Source: Whitmania pigra | Taxonomy: Eukaryota; Annelida; Clitellata; Hirudinida; Haemopidae | DNA: 64,000 nt | Reading direction: 5' to 3' | Assembly (NCBI GenBank): GCA_021613335.1 | Contig: JAJTWR010000362.1 | Location: forward strand, 220,001 to 284,000 | In this document: in pieces, positions 1-16,869 of the stretch | Layout of the letters: each line of letters starts with the position of its first letter | Numbering within the stretch: position 1 is the first letter of the stretch | Notes under the pieces: generated by a model | What the model was told of the DNA's origin: nothing | Seen by the model: only the letters and a program-made list of their open reading frames with translations | The model's database searches: none | Made by a program: the position numbers and the translations under genes

Positions 1-2178
1 GCTTGACATCACCTGGAGATGGAAAAAAAATTTTATTACATGACTCGGTAATTGTAATTGTAACTTAATTGACCATATGGTCAGAGACGCTTTTTATAAC
101 CATTTATATAGCGCCTTTTCCTAAGGGTGCTTGTGGCAGTGCAGACTGGGTTTCGAACACGACACATTACGACTGTTGCCAGTACTAAATTAAATTTGAT
201 TCCTTTGAAAATTTTTATGCGATTGTTTTAAAATAATTCCGTGTGTTTTCATTCATTCGCTAGGCGCTGAGATATTTATAGAAGAAGTAACTGATAAAAT
301 CGAGGTGTTTCTGTGATATTGTTCTGACTTTCTTACCAGGTTATTTACAAAACCATAAAATGATTTGAGGTAAACGTTCGTTAAATTAACAGGCAATTAC
401 ATATTTATTATTTTTTTAAATCAAGTTCTCGTGGTAACCATTTCATGAACAATCTTACCTGTTCAGGAGCGAAGTTGCAAGCAGTTTCTTAAGCAGTCCT
501 TATTTCTAAATGTTTAGTGATGGATACAAGGAGAGGCTTTTAGCTGTTAAGTAATCACCATCACCTATTACAGTCCAGTGGAAATTAGTTTTTTAGCGGT
601 ACCACCAGCGAAATTTTATGTAAAACTACATTTATTGTAGGCAGACATGTTCAATCACACTAAACTTCATTCTTTATGGTTTAACAACCAAACCATATGC
701 ATTTCAGCCCCAACTGATTCTACCATAAACCAGCCCTCGGAGCACAACGCACACTCGACCTGACTTCACTCAACCACCAGAAACTCGTCCCAAACATTTT
801 AATTTCAAACAATATTGAGGCATTTTATTCAAATCATTTCAATGTTCGAATTTATAATTTAAAAAAACGAAGCATCAAATTTTTCACGGTAGCGCACCTC
901 GAGACTCGAGAATAGAATATGCAGTACCTAAGCCAAACCAGCAAGATTTAATGAACTAAAATTGACTAAGAGTAAATACGATGCAATACGACTGATTCGA
1001 TGATGTTGTAGTCGTCGGTCATTTGATTTTCCGGGAAATACGTATCCAAATGTGAGTATCCATTTTGATTCTCTCCGAGTCGAACGGAGAGCACGAGAAA
1101 GCAACATAACGACGTACGAAAGCTGCACGAAAACACCCATAAAGCGACGATCGATGTCATGTCGTGGAATAATCACAAGCTATTACCTCGGGCAAATCGT
1201 CAACGGTTTGAATTCTCTGCAGCAGCAGTAGCAGTAGCAGCGACGGCGGCGGAAACGAAAAACATCCAGTTTAGGAGATGGTTAACGTTGATCCTATCTA
1301 TCAAATCGATCATTAAGTGGAAAACAAAAAGATAAGAAAAAACATTCTTTACAAAATGATGACATTGTAAATCAATCAAGTGAGCACATCCAAATCTAAA
1401 AAACACAGAAGAAAAATAACTAGGGATTTGCCCGATCAGATATGTGGAGAGGAAAGCATGGAGAGACGACGAGAGAGAGGAGTGAGTGAGTGAGTGTGTG
1501 TTAAGTGTGAGCAAAACGTTTGTCGAACTCGAAAACCGTGCCGGAGATTCGGGCTCCTTGTAAATCTACGACATAAAACACGAGTAGAAGACTCGGCACC
1601 CGGACCTCAGGCACTAGTCGACTGAAACCACGAGGAAAAATTCCCAAAACGAGACCGACATTTCCAGCAATTTGAAGGTGTTAGAAGGATTAAAATAGAA
1701 ACGTAGCAAACCTACCAGGAATTCAATTAAAACGTTTGGATGCGTTCATCCGTGACTAGAACATTTCAACAAACGACGGCATTTCATGCTTCGGCAGCAG
1801 GTGCTCGTACAGATCGAGGAAGAACGAGCAGAATGGAACGGCGATGCGAAGTTTAGCTACGCCACTTTGGCAATAGCGGTCGCGGTCGCCAGAGAATCGT
1901 TCGAGATGCATGCAAGCGAGAGCAAGTTGTGGCCACTGGAGAGATGTTGCAAGCCTTCGGGAAAGGTTCTAAGACGTCAGCCAATGAGAGCGAGCGCTCC
2001 ATAGCTTAGCGGAACAAATTCTCGAATTTTCGGAAACAAATAAGAGACACGCGCTGTCAAGCCAACATAAATTATGTCACTTCCTCTTATCCAATACTCG
2101 GTGACAGCTCAACTGTTTTGTATTGGTTGGGGATGGCTATGTAGAAAAAAAAAAAATTTATAAATTCTCTATTTAAAT
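1..2178. other. Flank without a recognised gene; promoter-like CpG-richer stretch
   Basis: No coding exon can be supported here. Positions about 1540-2060 are GC-richer than their surroundings and contain a CRE-like GACGTCA directly followed by CCAAT (about 1975-1986), the composition of an animal promoter, although its orientation is not clear. A purine-rich GAGA/GTGA tract lies at about 1455-1500. Around 90-125 there is a 'ccatttatatagcgc' segment that recurs near 36120 and may be a fragment of an interspersed repeat. Reading frames in this stretch resemble no family I know. Confidence 0.4.
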
Positions 2179-9241
<7,063 letters not shown>

Positions 9242-9269
9242 TTTTCCGATCTCTTCAATACGTTTTCTA

Positions 9270-11470
9270 GGGGCGAAATGGAAAAAATATTTTTAAATAA
9301 ACTCTTGTTGAACGTATTGTTGCATAGTTGTTTGTTAAGCTCATTCATCACTTGGGATATTTTAATTCGACTTATGTGTCTCAGCTATTCTGGGGAACAA
9401 CTTAAAATTGCATCGACAAAACAAGTTTTGCTTAAAAATAAAAGTGCCTTCTCGCAAAGCCGTAAAATTAACGCTAACGTGACGTTAACGAGTTACGAAA
9501 AGATTTCGCTGAAAACTCACGCCTGATAATCTTTCATAACTTTTGAAGCCATTGACGGTACATTAAATTAGATAGTCCTTCTCATACCAATCACTAATAA
9601 GTCTTATACGGTCTTAATCAGGACGCTTCGATAACCAAACAAAAACAGTTTTACGGCTGTCAGAATTAAACACTCAACGCCGGGCAGAACACGATCTGTT
9701 TCCTAATGTTCGTCTTTTTCCAAACCATTCGATTGTCTCTAATAGCCGAGGGTCCTACTTGGGCATCAACTGAGCGCATGAATGCAGTGCATCAAGTGGA
9801 ATCAAACGACGCTTCCATCAACATGAACCTCGACACTGCACCGACCAAGCATATTCCAGACTCCAGCTGAAGACATGTTTAACATATGGAAATGGCCACG
9901 TGACCTCGGAAAAGGCAGCTCGGCCTCAGCGATGTGCGCGCAACGGAGTACAGCTGAATGTCTCAATGCGCCGGTATTCGAGAAAAAATGATTTGATACG
10001 ATCAGATTTTTGACTGTTTTCTGTGAATTGTAGTTGAAAATAACATTTATTGTCTCTAGGTAAACATAGAGGTTTATAAACGTGTTTGAAGAATCTTAGT
10101 TCCGCGCAGCAAAGACATTTGATTTTTCCCGAAATTCTTTTTCAAAAAAAAAATGTGAATAAAATTTCCGAGAACTACTTGCTCTGGAGAATATGACACT
10201 ACCGTGAATATATTATGCTAATAACATTTCATTGATCGTTGGAGGCCGCGGTCTGCTGCAACGGGGCAGCAAGCATCGCAATGGCGGTGATGATGATGTA
10301 AACTGCGCCTCATCAGATAAAGGTGACTGAAAGTGAAATGGAGACCCTAACTTAAAGCTTCTTTCTCTTCAATTTGGTGTAAATTCAACAGCGCAGGTCA
10401 CAAACGGCAATTAGCGGCTTTTCGTCAACATAGCAAAGAACACAAAAATTTATTTCTTCGACGTTTTAGAGTTTGGACTTGAAAAGAAACTATGAAATGT
10501 TTTTTTTTATTGTTTTGGTTTAAATGCAATGAAAATGTGATGTGAAATTTTAAATTCATTGCACATAAATCTGCCACCACGTGAAGTGATGTAAAATCTC
10601 ATTAATAAATAAATCTAGAACAGATCGGATTTAAAATACATGGCTATTAAATTTTAAAAAATTAATAAACTAAATAAATACAGGAATGACATGTTCATAC
10701 TTTAACCACGAAGAAAAAGCGGGTGATGTCTTCCTGTCCCACTCGTGATCGCTTGCCATAGACAAACAAAATCTTCGATGATCCAACTTATATTTATTCT
10801 TATTTAAAAGACTATTTGACGGCTACGTCGTGCCAGAAAAATATCGCAACTTTGTAGCATAAATACTTAATGATAGAATGATTTTACGCAAATTTCCTAG
10901 GGAAAAAATAGCTAATTTCGACCAAAAATCTTCCGACAAAACTTTTCCAAAACGAACCCGTCGCAGACCATGTTTTGAAGAAATTCCCTGCCTTTCATAA
11001 TTTATGCGAGCTAGCTCCACCCACCACAACATGATTTTTAAGACAAATGCTAATTTTTATTTTCTATTTTAGTGCTTCGAATTATTGTTAATTCATTTCA
11101 GTTTTTTTAATAGATTTTTAGCCTTAAAGATACATTTCACATATTTTACTTTTCCGAGATGAGCTAGTTAACTCGTGGAACTAAAACATGTTTCCGTCTG
11201 TGGTGAAACGCTTTATTAAAAACATTGAATTCAATGGATGCATAAATCCACACTCAATCTTATCATATCTGGGGGAGTCATATTTATAATCACATTTTCG
11301 GGAGTGATACAGATAATTATCTTAACACATACGTGCCCGTAAAGATCTAGCCTCTTATCGTTTTTACCGTCGAATCATTCTCAGTATGAAATTTAATTTA
11401 AAAACTCAATTTAAAGAATTTTAATTAGCTCAAGTTCTAATTCTGATAAAAACACAACAAACTCCATGTC
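9270..11470. other. Upstream region of KLC; no gene seen
   Basis: The KLC coding exon is preceded by an acceptor at about 9269, so the leader exon and promoter should lie further upstream. The GC-richer stretch at about 9660-9990 is the best promoter candidate by composition. The remainder to 11470 is AT-rich and I see no exon with family similarity. Confidence 0.35.
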
Positions 11471-11551
11471 CACGTCATAACACATTGTTTATTGTCTGCA
11501 GACGTAAACATCAAACAACTAAAAAAATTAGGAAAACCGCAATATTTAGTG
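11471..11551 (+). promoter_or_regulatory. Conserved CRE-like upstream block, family copy A
   Basis: The block runs from CACGTCATAA through gtaaacatcaaacaac to the ATG. The same order of elements (ACGTCA or ACGTAA core, about 30 bp, gTAAACAt-aACAA, about 40 bp, ATGG) precedes copies B, C and D at nearly the same spacing, which indicates a shared promoter or leader. Confidence 0.6.
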
Positions 11552-11803
11552 ATGGGCATTTTGAAAAAAGACACGCCCTTCGTGCTGTACTGTCGAGGAA
11601 AGAAGGATAAGTCTAAATCAGACGTCAAGATCAGAAGTCCTCCCAGAGCAGCCCGGAGTGGCATAGGGGCAAAGTCCAAAACCGCCCCGGTTCTGAAGGA
11701 GAAGTCCACATCAGAAGTGACCTTCAAAAGAACAGAAAGCGGCATCATTTGGTATACTAAACCTACTCTCCAAGGCAACCATGGATTCAGTGAAATGAAA
11801 TAA
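11552..11803 (+). CDS. Small basic protein, family copy A (MG...YTKPTL)
   Basis: Single-exon gene of 83 residues, first of four tandem paralogues. I do not recognise the family. It begins MGILKKDTPFVLYC, followed by a Lys/Arg/Ser-rich linker, and ends WYTKPTLQGNHGFSEMK, which is the family C-terminal motif in a diverged form. The frame is open 60 nt further upstream to an ATG at 11492, but copies B-D show conservation of DNA rather than codons there and B has a stop, so the ATG at 11552 is preferred. Gly2, one Cys at 14 and the basic run suggest lipid-anchored membrane binding (inference). No signal peptide or membrane span is seen. Confidence 0.65.
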   Translation: MGILKKDTPFVLYCRGKKDKSKSDVKIRSPPRAARSGIGAKSKTAPVLKEKSTSEVTFKRTESGIIWYTKPTLQGNHGFSEMK

Positions 11804-12590
11804 TGGATGCTCTTAGAATTTTGTTTTCTTTTTATTTCATGAATTACATGCATCTTTGGAATAGCCAGTGTGGAGCTCTCTTTCAAATTGGATCGAGTTG
11901 GTTTATATGTACATTGAAAATTTAAAAAAAAGCATTTTAAGATAAAAAAGACATTTCGAAATGCTAACATTTGCAACCAATTATACATTATATCAATATA
12001 TTGATAATATTGAATTCTGATTTGTCGCAATAAAACCTCTACGCTTCGTCTTCCATCAAAAATAACCAGAATTCACGTAATTATTTGATAAATTATGGTC
12101 AGAAAAATATTATGAGTCAAATGTCAAACCTGCAATCCGTACCAATTTCATCATTCACCAGCTTAAACTTACTCGGGCAATGAACAGAAACATTCCACAC
12201 AGACCTTTGACATCTGACTGGAATTCTGAAACCGTCATTTTCATAAATTTTCAAACCTACCACGAAAGTAAGCCCGTTGATAAAAGTGGTAAAAGTGGTA
12301 AAACGTACATCACGCAAAGAAGAGGCAGAGGTTGGACGGTAGTAGATGATTAAAACTAAAATCGCTTCTTTAGCTATCCTTTTTTTTTTTAGCTTGCAGA
12401 CCTTCTTTCGAGAAAGTAGGGTTAAAAATAAAATAATCGCGCCTCACTGATATTGTCCCGTGTGCCATTTCCTTTCTTTAAAATATGATTCATATTGAGA
12501 AATAGACGTTTAAAAACTTATCGCAAGGCAGAGGTTTTACAAAACGCTTACTCTCTGATCCTCACATTATTCACGGCAAATTAACCACAC

Positions 12591-12674
12591 GCCGACGTAA
12601 CAATACGTCGTATGTTGTTCTAAATGTAAACATCAAACAACTCAATAAATTTAAAAACAAGGTCAAGCGGAGTT
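12591..12674 (+). promoter_or_regulatory. Conserved CRE-like upstream block, family copy B
   Basis: GCCGACGTAACAATACGT, then atgtaaacatcaaacaactc, then ATGGGC. The CRE half-site core is ACGTAA rather than ACGTCA. An in-frame TAA upstream of the ATG shows that the block is not coding in this copy. Confidence 0.55.
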
Positions 12675-12983
12675 ATGGGCGTCATAAAAAATGGATTGCA
12701 ATTCCGACTTTACTGTCGTACGAAATCAAAGTCACAGAGCACAGGTAAAAAATCAAAAAGTACGAAAAGTAAAAGCACCTGGAAGAGCAGCAATAAAAGC
12801 AGCCTCGATAGCACCGTCGATTCGACAAATAGGGCCATCAATCCATGTTCGATAAAGCGAAAGAGTTTGGGCCCCATAGAGAGACCATTTTCCGATTCCC
12901 AGGATTTTACCCACTACACAAAGCCGACCCTCGAGGTTGCGAGAGGCTACCAAGAGTTCTGGAGAAAGAAGAAATATTACTAG
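12675..12983 (+). CDS. Small basic protein, family copy B (MG...YTKPTL)
   Basis: Single-exon gene of 102 residues. The N terminus MGVIKNGLQFRLYC matches copies A and D; Asn6 fits the small-residue preference of N-myristoylation sites. The middle is a Lys/Ser-rich linker, probably disordered. The C terminus is HYTKPTLEVARGYQEFWRKK plus KYY, the most basic tail of the four. The family is unknown to me. An upstream in-frame stop fixes the start. Confidence 0.7.
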   Translation: MGVIKNGLQFRLYCRTKSKSQSTGKKSKSTKSKSTWKSSNKSSLDSTVDSTNRAINPCSIKRKSLGPIERPFSDSQDFTHYTKPTLEVARGYQEFWRKKKYY

Positions 12984-13570
12984 ATTTGTGGAGTGGATTT
13001 TTGACTGAATTTATTTACTCATAAGGCAATTTTTTACAATGAGAACCGGATGATAATTTTGTTTAGCCAGTATGCACCATCCATCGTAAGCCAACTTTTA
13101 GTTTGTTGAAACTAAATTGTTGAATTGACCATATTAAATAGTTTAATTTCGGCACAGAAGACTCTAAATAAAGTTTAATTTTTCAAACTTAAACAATTTT
13201 TCGTTATAAATCAACCAATTTCAGCACTGGCGAGTCAGAAATCCAGGATGAAATGGGATTTAGTCCCCGACTTTGGAGAGCTGACAATCTTTTGACGACC
13301 ATCGGTATTTTAATTCGTAGTGGGAAGTGCCGAAGGTCGTGTTATCGAATCGTTCTCTGATCATTTATCCAATTTCAGAAGTCCAAATTTACTCCAATGC
13401 CTGCTTCTTTCTTTCATTTAAGTCAATGAAACTGCCCCGACTTCTGTCATGTATTGTAATTCTCAGAAATTGCGTCAAAGCGGGTGAATTAGAACGGTTC
13501 TTATGAACAAGAAGTTATAACAATTCTGGCACTGGCAATCGCAAGGCTCGTTTTAAAGCAACAACCAATC

Positions 13571-13655
13571 TTCGACGTCACAATGCATTGCGTTTTTTTT
13601 CTAAATGTAAACACCAAACAACCCGCTAAATTGAAAAACAAAGTTAAAAGGAGCG
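13571..13655 (+). promoter_or_regulatory. Conserved CRE-like upstream block, family copy C
   Basis: TTCGACGTCACAATGCATTG, then ctaaatgtaaacaccaaaca, then ATGGAC at 13656. The GACGTCA core is a near-perfect CRE and the spacing matches the other copies. Confidence 0.6.
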
Positions 13656-13674
13656 ATGGACATTCTAATAAAAG

Positions 13675-13908
13675 ATGGGATGTTTAGCACGTCTGTGTTG
13701 CAAGAAAAAGAAGCCATCATCATCGTCAGAAGACACACCGGAAGGCAGCCCTAAAGAACCTGTTTCGCCGCCACCAGATCCATTTTGGTTATTCAAAAAG
13801 ATGTGGCCATTGCCTAGCCCATTTTCAAGCTCAAGTCCCAGTTTCGTCTTTTACGATAAACCAACTCTCGTTGTTGAGCAAGGATTCGTTGAATTCAAAA
13901 AGAAATAG
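13675..13908 (+). CDS. Small protein, family copy C with MGC start and tetralysine
   Basis: Single-exon gene of 77 residues. It begins MGCLARLCCKKKK, a textbook pattern for dual acylation: Gly2 for myristoylation, Cys3/8/9 for palmitoylation, then a polybasic patch. The linker is Ser/Pro-rich. The C terminus FVFYDKPTLVVEQGFVEFKK is a clear family match. The ATG homologous to the other copies lies at 13656, but from there the frame does not reach the family tail. The RLCCKKK stretch aligns with RLYC of copy B only in the frame used here, so an indel shifted the ancestral start and a downstream ATG took over. Confidence 0.65.
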   Translation: MGCLARLCCKKKKPSSSSEDTPEGSPKEPVSPPPDPFWLFKKMWPLPSPFSSSSPSFVFYDKPTLVVEQGFVEFKKK

Positions 13909-14980
13909 ACGCTCCTTTAAACAACACTCAAAACCAATGAACAATATGGAGCCAGACTTTATTTTGTTGGGGGAATTCCTTTAGGTAAAATCTAAATGCT
14001 TCAAACGTTGATACATCGTCGTGCAAAGCTTTAAAATTTTAAAAGATTAATTTTTCATCTCAATTTTCCCATTCAGGTAAATCGGGGAATCGATATCTTG
14101 CCATTAATCCTCATACATTTACTGTCGATAACCCATTCACTAAATGTATTAATTTTATCTACAAATCCCAAAATCATTGATAAACAATAAGTTTATGATT
14201 TCATAAAAAGTTAATTTAGCAAGTGTTGCCAGTTGCTTTTCATTTACTCGGGCTTTAGAGGACACTAGCTCTCCCCTTTGTAATAAAATTCTTAAAGACT
14301 GGAATATTGAGTTTATGAATTTGAACGTAAACCATAATTTAAACGGTCATTAAAAGTAATATTTTAATAAAATTTATAAACTACTTAATGCAATTAATAT
14401 TATTGGTATTATTTATATGCTAACTTCTCAATACTAGGTCCAAATATTAACAAATGATCCAGCATAATTTGATTTGTGAAAAATGTATCTGGCAGTACTT
14501 TTCTAAGTCTCTGATCTCTGTCTCCAGCCAAGATGCTTGAACACTTCAACGCATTCTGGAATCTCTTCGCTCACATCACCATTCCTTTTCCCTTATAAGT
14601 AAAATAGCTATTTGGATTTTATAAAGCTTTAACCACATCATAGTGCAGTTTGATGGTTACTGCCGAACTTTTGTAGATCATAAATTTCAGATCACACGTC
14701 GTCAAATCTCTATTGTTTCAGTTGATACTTCTTTTCTGATTCATTTCTTGACGGTAGTTAGAAGGGAGTTTTCCAACAGATCGCACGATGACCCAAAGCT
14801 ATAATTCTCACCTTTTGAAGTTTTAGATGGAATTAAATCCGTTACAAGTCTGAGCGAGCCGATTAAATGGCAGTCGTTGTTAACAAGTTTGTCGTTTGGC
14901 AGCCTTTCATTGGTAGGCTCATTTCCTTTTACGAAAATATTTGCAATCGAGCGAACACAAGATTCACATCAAAATAACCG

Positions 14981-15067
14981 CAACTCGACGTCATAATGCA
15001 GCGCATGTTTTCCCAAATGTAAACATTGAACAAGTCAATAAATTCGAAAAGAAAGCCATACGAAGCG
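14981..15067 (+). promoter_or_regulatory. Conserved CRE-like upstream block, family copy D
   Basis: CAACTCGACGTCATAATGCA, then aaatgtaaacattgaacaag, then ATGGGC. It shares CGACGTCA and ATGCA with copy C. Confidence 0.6.
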
Positions 15068-15328
15068 ATGGGCATATTGAAAAATGGAACGCAATTCAGG
15101 GTATACTGCTGGGGTAGAAGCGCACAGGTCGACACAGGTTCTAGTCCTTCGAAAGCTGGCAGGAAAAGAAGCCGGATGAGCAGACTTAGTAGGGGTTTCC
15201 CGTGGTTCAGGCCGAGGGTTTCGGAGGCCACTGTAGGTCCATTTGCCGAAACCCAGAAAGATTTTGTCTACTACACGAAGCCCACACTTATGGTGTCGGA
15301 CGGTTATAATGAGTTCAGAAGAAAGTAA
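15068..15328 (+). CDS. Small basic protein, family copy D (MG...YTKPTL)
   Basis: Single-exon gene of 86 residues, probably close to the family consensus: MGILKNGTQFRVYC at the N terminus, an Arg/Ser-rich linker (GRKRSRMSRLSRG), and FVYYTKPTLMVSDGYNEFRR at the C terminus. An in-frame ATG at 15026 would add 14 residues, but that segment is conserved between copies as DNA, not as protein. Function is unknown; no signal peptide, membrane span or enzyme motif is visible. Confidence 0.7.
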   Translation: MGILKNGTQFRVYCWGRSAQVDTGSSPSKAGRKRSRMSRLSRGFPWFRPRVSEATVGPFAETQKDFVYYTKPTLMVSDGYNEFRRK

Positions 15329-16137
15329 ATATGTCTTTAAACTTAGTAAAGCTTTGACGTGATTATAAATATTTTTATTTACTTATTTATTTATTTATAT
15401 TTACAAAGTAGGAGGTCATCGTCGAGCTGAGACGGAATGTGGTTTCATTCATTATTCAGTGTTTTTTTTCTTGGTGGAGGGCTGGAAATACCGCAATAAT
15501 AAATCGATCTCTCATGTTTCTGTTTCAAAGAAGAGGAAGACTTTATAAGAAAGTTTGATCTTTGATTTTCAGACCATTTCTTTCGGATTACGCAAACGTG
15601 TGGACAAGCAACAACTCAATACTTAATAGGCACTTATTTTGAGCATTAAAATTGGCTAAAATTAAGAAAATTTGTTTTACTTTAGCTGGAAATCCGTGAT
15701 AAATAATGCAGTTCTTGTAATCTTTTTCCAGGTCGATCATTTGGATCGTAAAGAAATTCTCTGAACCAGAAGTCGTCTGTAATTTATTAATATTATTATA
15801 ATTCATGAATATTAACAAGTCGGTGACAGAAGCACATGTATTTTCCACCATGAATTTTATAATGCATATCCACATCCCTAACCATCAGCGCATTAACAAG
15901 CAGTTGCAAGTTTACAAAGGTTCAGAAGATGATAACACATCCTCATCCCAAAAGATCACTAATGTCAAAATGTCTCTACCTCATGAATAAATTCATTGAC
16001 AAATGTTTTCTACGCAATGTTATTCGTTCGCCGACGATAGGTACGTTGATTAATACAGGTGATGGTAATTAAACTCTACCTGAGCGTCTCGTCACTCAGA
16101 TCGGAGAGCGCTGTTAACCTCGATAATGGATATTCAT

Positions 16138-16275
16138 TGGTTTCATGAATATTAATGAATAATGATTTAATGGATATTCATGAATATTAATGAATAGTGA
16201 ATTAATGAATATTAATGAATAGTGAATTAATGAATATTCATGAAACTTATGAATATTAATGAATAGCGACTTAAT
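16138..16275. repeat. Imperfect tandem repeat
   Basis: Repeated variants of atgaatattaatgaatagtg with interspersed ttcatgaa; degenerate copies. Confidence 0.7.
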
Positions 16276-16574
16276 GGATCATAAATATTATTAATGCACC
16301 TTTATTAGTAATGTCATGATGTTATTCTGATTATATTATTCAATTATTTGTAATATTATTATGTTATCATTAGTTTTATCATTGTTGTTGTTGTTTTATT
16401 ATTATTTATTACCAACGGCCAATCAGAGATGATTCAGAAAATATGGCGACTCAAGAGGTTAAAAATAACTTTAGACTGTGGAAATTTACAACTGAAGAAT
16501 AATATTTTTTTTTCTTATAAGATTTGAATTTCATTGAAAATGTAAATAAGCCAGTACGGGACTTCTTTGATCTG

Positions 16575-16857
16575 CTTAATTCCAACTCTTAAAACTCCAC
16601 ACGGATGATCGGAAGGCAATCCTAAACAAGAAATAATTTTAAAAATCAATTAAAATAGACTCAATTAAATTAAATTAAAATCAAAATAAATCAAGTTATT
16701 GCCGACGTACAAATCTGAAATCTGATTGAGATCCAAAACGGGTTCCAATGAGAGCAAACAATCAGCTGGGACTCGATGGCCTGACTTTAGGATGCCGCCT
16801 AGTTGAGAAACAGACCGCATTTTGCCCCGTGGAGCGGTATATCGATCCGGCACAATC
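16575..16857 (-). CDS. Doubtful two-exon small gene
   Basis: A frame starting at ATG 16857 reads like protein, with segments RSVSQLGGILKSGHRVPAD and CLLSLEPVLDLNQISDLY. A donor at TAC|gtcggc (about 16701) joins in phase to an acceptor tttag at about 16632, giving DCLPIIRVEF and a stop. I recognise no family. GC content is higher than the flanks and both splice sites are acceptable, but a chance frame cannot be excluded. Confidence 0.3.
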
Positions 16858-16869
16858 AATCACAAGCAA

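Noticed and set aside
11437..12030. 197-codon minus-strand frame over family copy A
   Set aside because: Antisense shadow of the coding copy; the other three paralogues do not keep it open.
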